Shown: positions 26,701-35,600 of the stretch, in pieces
How the letters are laid out: every line of letters starts with the position of its first letter
Numbering within the stretch: position 1 is the stretch's first letter
Virus record (IMG/VR): IMGVR_UViG_3300017746_002756
Location: 1-37,136 of that record
Length of the DNA: 37,136 nt
Direction: 5' to 3' (one strand)
Source of the DNA: a virus
The notes under the pieces: model-generated
What the model was told of the DNA's origin: nothing
Databases searched by the model: none
What the model saw: the letters and a program-made list of their open reading frames with translations, nothing else
Made by a program: the position numbers and the translations under genes

Positions 26701-29700
26701 CATAACCAGCAGTTTTAGTATAACTGTTGGCATCATTAAAATATTTTATAGGTAACGGTTTATGATCATAATTTTTTGACTTTGTTAAAATATCATTTTG
26801 TGTAAGTCTATAAATTAAACTTGTATCTTGAGGATCAATAGCGTCAACTAATTCAACCTTCTGTGGTTCTTGTCTATATTTTTCTTCGTCTAATTTAAAT
26901 TCAAATTGGTCATCACCTGTAGTAGCACCATAACGTCCTACACGTATTGCCCATTCTTCATAAAATTCTAAACTATCTTTACTTGCGCTTCCTAGTTTAT
27001 CAAATAATTTTGTAAGAACATTCTTTGTTCCTTTATCTTGAATTGCGCCTTGGAAGAATTTAAACTGACTTACGTCATCATTAATAATATTTTCTAAGTA
27101 AGTTCTATTCTGATATCCAATTAAGTGCTGTGCTAGTCTTTGTTGATCAGCATCAAAATTATCTGAATCAAGATCGTAAAAATCTAAGAATTGTTTTGCT
27201 TTATAATCCCAGTTAGGCAATAATCCTTGTTTTGGAGCACCGTCTAATCTTACAAAATTTGAATCTACAAAAAATTGTGTTCCGCTGACATCCTCTTTAG
27301 TAACATAATAAAACTGTTTGTGCTTAACTAATGTACCAATTGGGTAATCTTGGTACTCTTGCCATTCATAAATTTTAGCATCATCAAATATAAAGCCTGG
27401 TACATTAAATGATCCGTTCCAATTATCACTTCTATAGCCGCTTACTTTAATACGTTCTTGTCTATAACCTTGTGGTCTGTTATAGATAACATCGCCAAAT
27501 ACAGTTCTATTATCTAAAATAACTACGTGTTCATGCTGTACTGTAGGAATCTTTAAACTATAAATTCCTTCTTCAGTATTTTTAACATAAAGTCCAAATG
27601 AGTTTGAATTGTCTCTTTCTGTTGTAGCAAAGTCTGCTAATAAACGTTTACCGTCTGACGAAAGTAGACTATAATCATAAAAGTTATTGTAAATGTCATC
27701 TACTACTTTAAATTCTTCGTTAAATTCAATTTGTTGGGCACTCGGACTTACTGTAAGAATAGTTCCACTATCCCAGTTTTGTGTTGTCCAATACAAGTAT
27801 TCTTTTGCTGATAGATCCCAGTTTTCAATTTCTTCTAAATCTTGGTTAAATCTTTCAAATATAAAACCTTTAGTTTGTAGGTATCGACCATAACCTCTTA
27901 TAAAGTCAACAACTTCTTGTTTTTCTCTATAAAGTGTTCCGTATGGAACATCTACTACATTTCTTAGGTCCCAATTTTTACTAAACATTGCCGCCGCTCC
28001 ACCTTCTTGAGGTAATTCAGCTAATTTTTGGAACTTATCGTTATCAAATCCATCACTACTATTATGACCTACTTTAACTCTAAAGTAAGTTCCGCTATTT
28101 TCAACAATTTGACCAACTTCATAAAACTTACCACTGTCCCAAGTAAGGAAAGGTTCACTAGTTCCGCCAATATTAATTAGAGGATCATTATTTTTTCTAA
28201 TAGGAGCATATGTTTTAAATGTAGGTCTTTCTTTATCATAACCTTTAACAATATATCCTGCTGGAACAACTTCAATTATAATACCACTATAAGAATAAAC
28301 ATCAATAGGCGTACTTTTTACTAAGTGTATTTTATAATTTTCTTCTGGTACAAAAACATTTCCTTCATTAGTAGGTGTTCTTGAATCTAATATTAATCTA
28401 AATTTGTCTTGTTGTGTAAATCCGCCAATCTTAGCTGATATTTTATTTTGTAAGTTTTTAAGATTAGTCTGATACGTACCAAATTGGATAGTTTCGTTCT
28501 GTGCTAAGTATCCTTGAATATAATTTACAATACCCGAAGTAAAAATTCTTGTTGTATCAGTAGTATTATTAGGAAATACTAACTTTGATAGTTCAATATT
28601 TTTACTAGTATCAGTATACACTAGTTGATCTGCTTCATTTCTTTTAATTCTACTTCTATCAAATGCTAGACCAAAGAACTGTGCTGGTTGATGTAGTGCC
28701 CAGGTTTTCATTAAACTAAACGGATAATGTGAACTGTTACGCCAAGCCGCTTCAATAGGAGCTTCGTCACCAAATACAAAAGGTTCATTATAACTAGAAT
28801 CAACACCATACCTAGCAATACCACAATTAGCAGGATCTAATAAGTATCCTTGATCGTCAACCGGAATATAGTTAATGATATTATTGTTAATAAACTTATT
28901 TCTATATTTTATTTTTTCACCTGGTTCACGAACAATACCTTTTGATAGATCTTCCCAAAGTATTAAATTATTACGTGTGTAAGGTGCTTCACCATAAACT
29001 GTATCAAACCAATTAGGTTTAATTTTAAATCCTAAAACTTCCCAAGGATGACTGTGAGGTCTATCTGTGTTATAGAAATCTTTGTAAATTGCTCTCCAAA
29101 ATCCCGGCAAGGGTAAATTGTCGATATCAGCAAATTTAGAATAGTTAAAAGTAAACCCGTTTGTACGATCAAATACTGTGTTAGTACTATAGTCCGGATT
29201 ACCAACTGTTTCTAACCAAGAATTAAAATCACTAATAAGTGTATCTGTAATAGTGTATCTACTAAATCCTGTTTTGCGAGATTTTGTTTCAACAAAGTCT
29301 GCAATATCTAAAATTGACTCGTCATAAGGTTGTTTTAAGTTATTATAAATTCTTTTTTCAATATCTAATATTAGATGATCTCTAAAGTCTCCAAAGCATA
29401 CCCATTTAGATCCATCATGACCTTGTATGATTGGTTTAGCCATTGGCCATTCGTCATATGCTACTGAGTTAGATGTAGCATGGCTCATATTACTATTTGG
29501 CATATAGAATACTTTATTATATCCGGCAAACGTATGTATATGTGCTAATCCACTTCCGCCAGTGCCAACGTCGGCAGCCTGTGCGGCTGTTTCAGATGTG
29601 TATAACGGATCGAACCAACCTAGTTTACCTTTATAAGACATTGTTGTTTCTTCGTCAATGCCATAAATTTTATAAGGACCTTCTGATTCTGGAACAACAC

Positions 29701-32665
29701 TAATATAAGTATCGTCTAACATTACCTTTGGCTCAAACTTAGGATATAATCCTAACTTAGTAGGTGTTGGCGGAACCCAACAACCGTCTGTTGATTCAAA
29801 TTCATAAACTTCTAATATATCGTTAGCAACTACAGGAATGCTTAATGTTAAAAATCCAGTAGTAGTTATAGTATAGTCTTGGTCTTTTATTAATTGTGTT
29901 CCGTTAAGATATGGCAATACCGACTGATTACCTAATTTTGTAAAATCAATTCCTCTAGTTAAACTAAAAATTGTTTCTGAACTATCGTTAATAATATGTT
30001 TTGTCATATTAGATGCTTTATGTCCAAACATGTCACTAAAGAAAAACGGATCTGTTGATGTTTTTGTAAAGTTTAATTCGTCTAATACTTTATCAACATG
30101 CTGTTTTATTTCACCGTCATAACCTAATTCATTAGCTATACGTAAAAATTCTCTTTTAAATTTAATGTACTCAAGCCCGGCAAATTTTATTGCGTCAATT
30201 GAGTTATAATCTTTTTGTGTTAGATTGAATAGTGCTAAATTTATTGGACCACTATGTTTAACAAATTTTAAACCAAACTTACTTACGTTACCTAAATCTC
30301 TTAGATTGCTTACACCTGGAAAAATTCCATCAAAGTTTTCTGTATTATCAATAATACTATCTACATGATCTAAAACTTCGCCTAGTGTAAAGTCAATTAC
30401 ATTTTCGTTCATAGGATTTTTTTCCATATTAGCTGGAAATTCATAAAATCCTGTTTCTGTTTTATTTGCTTTAGAAAATACTTTAATTACTAGTTTATCA
30501 CCTGCTGTTAAGTCTTTAGCAAAAGTTACATACTTGTAATTGTTTGTTGTTGTTAAAGTGTAAATCGGATCTTTAACTCTGTCGTTGTTAAGATAAACTT
30601 TTACTTTTAAATCTGTAAGACTAGCACTATTTTCAAACATATCAATAATAAAGTTATTAAGTCTTGGTCCAACAGTAGGTTGATCAATTACCCATTGTTC
30701 AGATTTTCTATCACCTTTTGTCCATCCTCCCGGACTTGTATATGTGTCTATTGATACATATTTTCTAAGTAATGCTGTATCAGTACTTGCTGTAATTGTA
30801 TTTGCTATTTCATCGTATCGATAAGTGTCTGCTAATAAATTAAAATCAAAAACAATATCACCACTATTTTCGATAGTTCTGTAACTTAACGGAAATCCTA
30901 ATTCTGTGTCATTAGACCCTGTACCAACTTTATAACTAAACAATTTGTTTCCAACAAATGTACTTGAGTCTAGTGTAGATAGTGCGATACCCTGATCGTT
31001 ATATAAATCAAATAATGGTGCTTGGTTTAATCCTGTTTTGTCTTGTGACTGTTTCCAAGATGTTCCATCATAATAAAACATTTTACCTTTGTAAGTTGAA
31101 CCAGATTTAATAAACACTGTTTCATTTGTTAATGGTGTAGTGTCTGTAGTTTCTTTTAAAGTAATTTGATTATTTCCATTAATGGTTATAAAAGCAACTT
31201 GATATATTTTACCAAAAACAAAACTGTCTTTGTCTGCTGTAAACAACACACGCTGTCCTGCTACTAAATCTGTACCGTCTACAAAGTATCCTGATTGTCC
31301 TTCGATATTAGAAAATACATCAGTAGTTACTGTATCAATTAGATCAACACTTTGTTTAGCACTAGTACCATTGTTATACAATTTAAGTCCAGCTTCAAAT
31401 TCAATAATAGGTCTTGTTGCTCTATAATTTAAATCTAAACTTGTTGGGGTATTATTAATAATTGCTGTTGTTTCAATAATGCTTTTATGAGTCCATCTAT
31501 TATAACGTGCCCATTGATTCTTATCCGGTGATGCTTTATTAATACAAATATAATCTTTTTCACTAGCATATGACGTAGCATTATCAAAAGGCAATGTACT
31601 AAATCCTGCTTCGTCAAATTCAGTAGCATTATCTAATAGGTAATCTGCTGTAATAAGAACGTCTTGTTCTGAAACTAATTTAATATTATCGCCAACACCT
31701 TCAACATACCAATTACCTTCACTGTATTTTTCAGGTGTTATTTTTCCGTAAAACTTTATCTTCATGCCATTAGATAAATTGTATCCATTTTGCATAGTAT
31801 AAGATTTTTTATCAAGAATATTATTAACATCTAGTTCTGTATTATCTCTAATATCTTTAATAACAATTAATCCAGATGCTTCAATATCATTTTCATTTAC
31901 GTAGTATAGATAATCTGGTGATTCTAATCCAACAGTAAATACAATTTGTCCATTTTCAACTTTTTGTTGACTTACTCCTTCATTATATAATGTAGTGTCG
32001 TCATCAACTGTTTTACTTGTTCTAATTGTAAAAGGCATATTAGGAGTAACAATATCAAAGGTATATTCTTGTCCTCTATATAATGTTAAAGTTGTATTAC
32101 TATTTTGATTAACTGGATTAAAGTTGTAAGCAAAGTTATCAACATTGTCAATATAGTTTACCGGAATTGTACTTTTAATTTCTTTAGCATTACCGTATAC
32201 TGCTATAGGATTAGGTCCTTGCGGTAACCAATAGTATTCTCTAAAGTTACTAAATTTGTCCCAAGTAATATGGGGTGACCAAGCATAATACTCTTGGCTA
32301 TTCATAAGACTGTGATTTATATTTCCAGCATTACGTATCTGAGTACTGTTTACATAATCTCTATAGTCACGGTGTAATAATACGTTACCAAGATTATCTT
32401 CAACAATCGCCGCAGGTTCTAATTGATAGTTTACTCTGTCATCACTTATGTCAGAAACATAGTTGTCTGTTGACTTAAATGCTTTTGAATCTTTTCGACC
32501 CATAAAGCCTGTAATTTTTTCAATAGTACCTGGTTGTACCATTTGATCAATTGTACTTGATATAAACTTCTTATTGGCAACGGTTCTAAAATACCTTGGA
32601 AGTAAATCTGCACTACTTCGTTTTTTATTACCGTTAGTTGGAAGACCTGACTCGTCTTGCGCCAT
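17729..32665 (-). CDS. Giant tail or baseplate structural protein (4978 aa)
   Basis: A single open frame of 14,937 bases, about 550 kDa, occupying 40% of the window. N-terminus (about residues 18-60): DLLPRYFRTVANKKFISSTI and GTIEKITGFMGRKDS, a start I recall in large proteins of marine T4-like phages. Modules recognised in order: four chitin-binding-like Y-x-x-G-x-x-V...Y-x-x-K units (about 1512, 1770, 2275, 2875); FG-GAP/integrin-like propeller blades (about 2188-2265 and 2940-3160, e.g. FGEDIAISADGKKIAIGA); two pairs of G-x-G-Y repeats (about 3558-3622 and 3918-3980, e.g. ADPGSGYNIAPIIQITGGGG); and from about 4100 to the end repeated beta units of the type GDGST...V.VNG..L...Y. It lies where T4 has gp7-gp10, so it is likely a baseplate wedge or appendage component. 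GGAGG (32675-32679) lies ten bases before the ATG. No frameshift is evident. Confidence 0.85.
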   Translation of the reverse strand: MAQDESGLPTNGNKKRSSADLLPRYFRTVANKKFISSTIDQMVQPGTIEKITGFMGRKDSKAFKSTDNYVSDISDDRVNYQLEPAAIVEDNLGNVLLHRDYRDYVNSTQIRNAGNINHSLMNSQEYYAWSPHITWDKFSNFREYYWLPQGPNPIAVYGNAKEIKSTIPVNYIDNVDNFAYNFNPVNQNSNTTLTLYRGQEYTFDIVTPNMPFTIRTSKTVDDDTTLYNEGVSQQKVENGQIVFTVGLESPDYLYYVNENDIEASGLIVIKDIRDNTELDVNNILDKKSYTMQNGYNLSNGMKIKFYGKITPEKYSEGNWYVEGVGDNIKLVSEQDVLITADYLLDNATEFDEAGFSTLPFDNATSYASEKDYICINKASPDKNQWARYNRWTHKSIIETTAIINNTPTSLDLNYRATRPIIEFEAGLKLYNNGTSAKQSVDLIDTVTTDVFSNIEGQSGYFVDGTDLVAGQRVLFTADKDSFVFGKIYQVAFITINGNNQITLKETTDTTPLTNETVFIKSGSTYKGKMFYYDGTSWKQSQDKTGLNQAPLFDLYNDQGIALSTLDSSTFVGNKLFSYKVGTGSNDTELGFPLSYRTIENSGDIVFDFNLLADTYRYDEIANTITASTDTALLRKYVSIDTYTSPGGWTKGDRKSEQWVIDQPTVGPRLNNFIIDMFENSASLTDLKVKVYLNNDRVKDPIYTLTTTNNYKYVTFAKDLTAGDKLVIKVFSKANKTETGFYEFPANMEKNPMNENVIDFTLGEVLDHVDSIIDNTENFDGIFPGVSNLRDLGNVSKFGLKFVKHSGPINLALFNLTQKDYNSIDAIKFAGLEYIKFKREFLRIANELGYDGEIKQHVDKVLDELNFTKTSTDPFFFSDMFGHKASNMTKHIINDSSETIFSLTRGIDFTKLGNQSVLPYLNGTQLIKDQDYTITTTGFLTLSIPVVANDILEVYEFESTDGCWVPPTPTKLGLYPKFEPKVMLDDTYISVVPESEGPYKIYGIDEETTMSYKGKLGWFDPLYTSETAAQAADVGTGGSGLAHIHTFAGYNKVFYMPNSNMSHATSNSVAYDEWPMAKPIIQGHDGSKWVCFGDFRDHLILDIEKRIYNNLKQPYDESILDIADFVETKSRKTGFSRYTITDTLISDFNSWLETVGNPDYSTNTVFDRTNGFTFNYSKFADIDNLPLPGFWRAIYKDFYNTDRPHSHPWEVLGFKIKPNWFDTVYGEAPYTRNNLILWEDLSKGIVREPGEKIKYRNKFINNNIINYIPVDDQGYLLDPANCGIARYGVDSSYNEPFVFGDEAPIEAAWRNSSHYPFSLMKTWALHQPAQFFGLAFDRSRIKRNEADQLVYTDTSKNIELSKLVFPNNTTDTTRIFTSGIVNYIQGYLAQNETIQFGTYQTNLKNLQNKISAKIGGFTQQDKFRLILDSRTPTNEGNVFVPEENYKIHLVKSTPIDVYSYSGIIIEVVPAGYIVKGYDKERPTFKTYAPIRKNNDPLINIGGTSEPFLTWDSGKFYEVGQIVENSGTYFRVKVGHNSSDGFDNDKFQKLAELPQEGGAAAMFSKNWDLRNVVDVPYGTLYREKQEVVDFIRGYGRYLQTKGFIFERFNQDLEEIENWDLSAKEYLYWTTQNWDSGTILTVSPSAQQIEFNEEFKVVDDIYNNFYDYSLLSSDGKRLLADFATTERDNSNSFGLYVKNTEEGIYSLKIPTVQHEHVVILDNRTVFGDVIYNRPQGYRQERIKVSGYRSDNWNGSFNVPGFIFDDAKIYEWQEYQDYPIGTLVKHKQFYYVTKEDVSGTQFFVDSNFVRLDGAPKQGLLPNWDYKAKQFLDFYDLDSDNFDADQQRLAQHLIGYQNRTYLENIINDDVSQFKFFQGAIQDKGTKNVLTKLFDKLGSASKDSLEFYEEWAIRVGRYGATTGDDQFEFKLDEEKYRQEPQKVELVDAIDPQDTSLIYRLTQNDILTKSKNYDHKPLPIKYFNDANSYTKTAGYVNPNDVTVQLLTYSSIVDKTLTEIPANSYVWTANSKTQTTWAVYKHVESSNKITSISDSDTDSFTITLDTIAEASVGDIIGVHDIDTDVDGFYEIESINLNVLTLKTTDSITAIDSANGYLTQFTNYRLPNIATANDIIKSSKQFSTDSDNKQYNDTIWIDDDDSGKWTVLKNKQVFELKTDIKNTLAGLLDSTQKDFGADFAISDNNNTIAISAPKDLNGSVYIYARPSDNTDFGYLQQIDEQAFLYDQNGGFGTSVAISGDNKYLAIGSPNAGNLKSKLKGEYNSLVNYVAGDVVLYDEQLWKAKRTIEGDSIQLFPASSSNQQSLDGTYDSFANEYPETVFMARGDYGLGTDVATDHILIRAEQEQFEGTKAGDRLFLKWNRYTTGNLSGRDPFNSDPVLTESFINGEHTITAKVQKVLQIESSLSVPDVGSIVQTDTGKATVVYRKVNDDNQMAVYINDINGTFTESGVLTQNNVTVGDYQVILKTDDTYHNGWWKIDVGSLFNTTELEETDPQLVIQTIKVENDFVTPTPDFTNILDVQLQQDISKPTQPSLIGTLSHTEGSTLIDRIDSKWFIRSEAVAGANTTVGDKLRVWLNNITVNGIVQNPSAINLDFTYINDTEHTVADIWNGFMDVRLTNFNLQGDPFIPLVGNTITDSASGESAEIVYIKRDFGVVRIFFKNKTGTMSVGSDYGVNSNATFVENDSTLRTIGPINAVHHENSISGPLIVIDKQTNISIPTTNTLQALEYFLYQSATVSGIFELATPPSALNLDWTRTYNLPLSPEGTESGFTNEGAFAVYEKKGLTYQLLSYYTLPKSENNRRLGNQLKFSQTGENYRLYIHAKGDGTEVNNGKIFFVDKTPTENWTIGSEPLYRGLHRSSASYVQGEYVKFGEAVYESKSNIVPGVFNPLLWEQVNSGIDLLGYVPNDTNFSITESTVDQLYLEEVGESFDVSTDGSVLITTARYLNTQDSAVPNTKVVIYRKFEDQYVYSQILEPSDLTEHFGEDIAISADGKKIAIGASFNSDTSRSNGAVYVYVQSGDTFVYKQTIRPKDATPNTRFGSKLDFDGATLAITAKGGDIQTQTTFDTFTSFDRGNTEFLTTDNNSGLVSIYESINDSLLYGQDFSYNVDTEDFGSILKVKNNHVYVGLPKQTTITNGVQDRGVVAEYRKPLNSKAWDIARSPVIPADTEKFKGVFLYNTVDNTLVSYIDYIDPIQGKIAGPAEQEISFKTSYDPCRYNVSTDANIQTHDLDYTSDTWIGKLWWDIDSARFINHHQGDITEGTNNFNKLFQGTTVDIYEWVESTLLPSEWDAQQGSESGLVDGISGTTKYGDSVYSKRRKYNSASGTFANFYYYWVKNKRTLPSVENRSVTGFDVATYISDPASIGYRFVAMLSNQRFALFNCESLIQDKDVAISFNWWTIDNQEQNTHNQYQIITDGLETSIPNRVIEQKWFDSLVGFDTNERPVPDINLPTNQKYGSLNQPRQSWFINKTEARKQFVERVNGVLKDNLIVDDFDLTKLTEFDPLPTVATGIFDTTADTFAEMRFVSIARVKPATLTLEIENGVIINVLITDPGEGYINPPTYAITDTQGTGAELNVSLDTRGRISSVEIINPGKGYSSNARITVRKFAVLVKNDENINGKWSVFQWNGIEYQRTLTQSYDVNLYWKYIDWYAKDYNQFTFINNNIDASYQLYGLENNIGDIVKIDNVGTGGWLLLKKVADEDTSDYSINYSTIGRQNGTIEFLDSLYDVNSDNIAFDGASYDRIFYDTEPVQEMRKIINIVKNDIFIDQLQVHWNQLFFASLKYVFTEQLNVDWAIKTSFVKAKHNVGSLDQRITFKNDSLPSYEKYVEEMKPYKTKVREYLSSYENLETSNNSITDFDLPPVYSELQGKIVPQSVQIVDGEIVSDNSRITEYPQKHWADNVGFEITSIAIADPGSGYNIAPIIQITGGGGSGAKAEAFVGNGKITSVKIINAGSGYLSNPTITIIGSIEEGGSPARLSAIFGNGKAKSSNIRVKFDRVTGAYLFQTLVETETFTSSLDQLQLDLKWPMQLKSTNITVTLDGLELLKSEYSFENVKDDTKGFTRNFGRVNFTTSLKLGQTISVKYNKSPDLLQAQDRINLYYDPTTGQYGNDLGQLLDGIDYGGVEVTSFDFGSGTGWDSDAWFTTTYDTFDTTFEDEIFQLDGSTEVFQLTTPLENGVEYNIYLNGVRLDDPNFGTESQTNDNAVLQSLTGDGTTSTVTITMDVQRFVSGDVVVVRKKSSDGSVIPDPTSYDTLLQGGDLAFGTAKGINPEEIIIDGDGFVTPTTSKGPEEQVPGQVLDSVDIKVYHRPTEGGSTLSSNSYRSDGTEAKFAFGIQPQNKDGLIVTVNNIIQAQSQYTVDYRNKIVTLASVPALGTEVNIVSISGNGENILEQAQIIADGSTIQYVTKARYTEDLDYIATVDGVEVESVLVASPNDDSTDDADPKATLEFGSAPRDNSVISYAIYSKTDSFSRIETTEFTGDGSTRLFDLAKTPYSSKPNSHNVIVKKGNKILNPGYNQQFNVTAAREYYVKIWQTPVGSFDASDILVLLNGKELDIAVQYNIRPSNSSIKLEPGIGNEGDILEVYLRTDGDYAFGSVQSINSQDVWVDSGSTIQLATAPAEGEKFTVYTFNKHDSMDFERINYDVVSRTVLNTNSEDFKEFKRLQGGLVKLRNTAIDAQYVWLTIDGVLQTPSIDYTLTDDRNYLRYKTNFADNSVIELIQFSALGPISPKFGFSQFKDILNRNIYKRLGDKAPLKLAIDLSVTDKQIVLEDASTLSAPDKDSAIPGIIFVNGERIEYLIKQGNVLRQIQRGTLGTGAKALHLAGSDIYNADSTQTAPYRDNTTIDELEGDNSTQVFELGFTPNSVNEFEIFVGGKRLRKNAIQVFDATIDQDSPEADVTSPAEFSVDGRTPFVTLLNKPGDGVKIQIVRRTGTLWSNTGESLNDAETLVARFFKAEKVELPK

Positions 32666-32667
32666 TC

Positions 32668-35600
32668 TTAGTAACCTCCGCCGCTAGATCCACTTGATCC
32701 GCTTGATCCTGAACTGCTTGAACTGCTTGAACTGCTTGAACTGCTTGAACTACTACTTACTACTGTACTAGATGTCGAAGTAGTATTTGCTGTAGTTGTA
32801 AGTGCTTGACTTTGTATACCTGTTGATGCTGTATTTGTAGCTGTAACAACGTTGCCTGTTGCCTGTATTCTACTGGCTGTAATAGCATCAATTATTTCTA
32901 CATCATCTACTGTAGCATCATTAATAAAGATTTCATCGTTCTCTGACTTAATTTCAAACAAACTACCAAATCCTTGTGATGCTTGATTAGGAACAATAAT
33001 TAAGTTTGCTATATCAGGTGCTGTTTCATTTACCACAAACGCAACTAGTTCTGAAAAATGGAATGTATCTCCAAAGTCCCAATTCTGTAAACTAAAGAAT
33101 CTATTAATTGAATTAACAACTCTTACTTTTATTTCATTATTATTAATAACTTCGCCTGTATTTTTTACAATCTTAAATGTTGCTTGTAAATTCTCTTGAG
33201 CATTTTTACCGAACAATGCTTTATATTTTACAGGATGATAAATTATTTCATCACTAATTGATTTATAAGAATTTATACTAGATCCGTAATTTTGGAATAA
33301 TGCGTCTGAACTTAATGGTAAAGGCTTAGTAGCTATTGTACCTGCTATAAATTTTCTAAATTCTACATCATATGATCTTGTAAGCATATAAACATCAATA
33401 ATATTTGACGCACTAACATCAATTCTATTTGCTTCATCAGCACTATGTACATAATGGAATTTTAAATTATCACGTCCTACATATGCTTGATATTCAGTTG
33501 TTAGTACTAACAGGTTTCCTATCAAAGTTTTAAAATTTGTGTCTTTGGTAATATAGAAAATAGTGCCTTCTTCGTACTGACTATAAGCACCAATTTCCGC
33601 TTCGGTTGTAACTACTCTTATAGTATCGCCTTCAGCATAATAGTTATATTTTGTAAAGCCCTGATCACTATTTTCTTTCTTTAAGAAAATATACTTTGTG
33701 TTAGGTGATGTTAATGGATCAACTACAACATCAAATACATCAGGGTCATCAACACTACCGTCGTCATTTAAGTCGTAGAAACTAACTTCAACTTTTTTAC
33801 TGTTTACGTATCCATCTGCGTTTTGGAATGTATTAACAATTTCCCAATTAACATCATTATTAAAAGCAACTAAGCTATCTGGCTTAGTATTAAAATTAAG
33901 AATACTAATTTTATCTTTTACTAATTGACCTGTAACACTATCATAAATTTTATTTTGTCCGTCAAAGTAAAAACTTAATTCTTTATCACTTTCAAATACA
34001 TATCGTAAACCTCTATTAGTTACTGTATATTTCTCGCCATTAGTTTCAAACAATATTAGCCAACTTGCGTCTAATTGATTTTGAGTAACGTCACCTGTTT
34101 TACCATTACTAAACGTATCGTAAATATTCAAGTTTTCATTAATAATTACACGCCAAGTTCTTGTAGCTTGGTCATAACGTAATCCAAATGTTTTATAAGC
34201 AAAGACTTGATCAATAATTTGTGTTCTAACATCTGCTGAAATATCTTTTACAAGTTTTGGTTTAACTTCTTCAAGTATACTATTAGCAGGAACAATTTCG
34301 TTAAACACAATTGGACCTGCGCCTGTTACACTGTCAACTGCTGTACCAGCACCTGCTACGCTAATAACTTTTACCCATTTATAAGTTGATGCTCCTTTTT
34401 CAAGAGCATTACTTGTCAGGCCACCTTTGTCATTAAAATAAAATCCTGCTGGTGGTTTAAATTTAAGCAAAGCATTTGCTTCTAAATACTTTAAAGAACC
34501 TCCAGTAAATGTACCTGTTTCGTATGGTAAATCATTATTGTTCTTTAATAAGCCTGTTGATATATTTGTACTTTTTGAACTTTGTGTCCAAGTGGCATTT
34601 AAATCGCTTACAATAATCTTAGCATAGTTAGCAAAATAAAAATTATTAGTTGCTCTATTTTGTATAATTGGTAATATTGTATTTTCAATAGTACCTTCAA
34701 TATCTGTTTGAGTATCAAAAGTAAAAGCACGTTTATCTGTATACTGTTCGTTATACAATACTCCGTCGCTTCCGTATAAATTTGTACTAGAGTATTTTCC
34801 AGTAACATCTTTAAGATCAAAATATCTACTAATACCGCTAGTAGTTCTGTTAACAGATTTTACTTTAACAATTTCTTGGTTAGTTGTTAACGGAACAATA
34901 TTATAGTCCTCACCTGTAACCATTCTGTTTTGTGTATAATAAGTTTGCGGAGCATTTGTTCTAATACTTGCTGTAGATTCACTTGTTGTAGCATTAGTAA
35001 CTTGTTCTTTAAGTTCAACGCCAATAGTCATTGTTTCAGTTGTTCCTGCTTTACTTAGGTAATCTATTGAGATTGTAATATTTGTAAGCTCTTCAGGATT
35101 AATTTTCATTGATCTGTTAGCACTTGTTCTGTAATAAGCTCTAAATGCTCCTGAAGGAATATTACCAAAAGTTCCGTCAGCAAATACTAAACTAATTTCA
35201 TCGTTTTGTCTAGTTTGAACAACATAATAATTTCTAACACCTTTAACAATACTATTATAGATAGCATTATTTCCTTCAGCACTGTCAACCTGTGACCAAA
35301 GAGTGTCTTCTTGGCCTGAGTCGTTAGTTCCGTACAACCATACATCATTTTGGTTAATATTTTCTGTTTCAATAGTTAAGCGTTGATTAGCTGTTGGACT
35401 TGGAACGTTAAAGTCTGAAGAGTTTAGTTTACCCTGTCTAAAGTGTACAAAGTATCCTGTGTTATTACTTGCGTTTCCTCTACCGTCTTCTCTATATAAG
35501 AATGCTAAATTGTTTCCTGGAATAGGATTTTCTTCTCTAATAACTTTTGCCGTTACATCAATGTCAGTTGAAACAATTTCAAACTGTGTAGGTAAACCAT

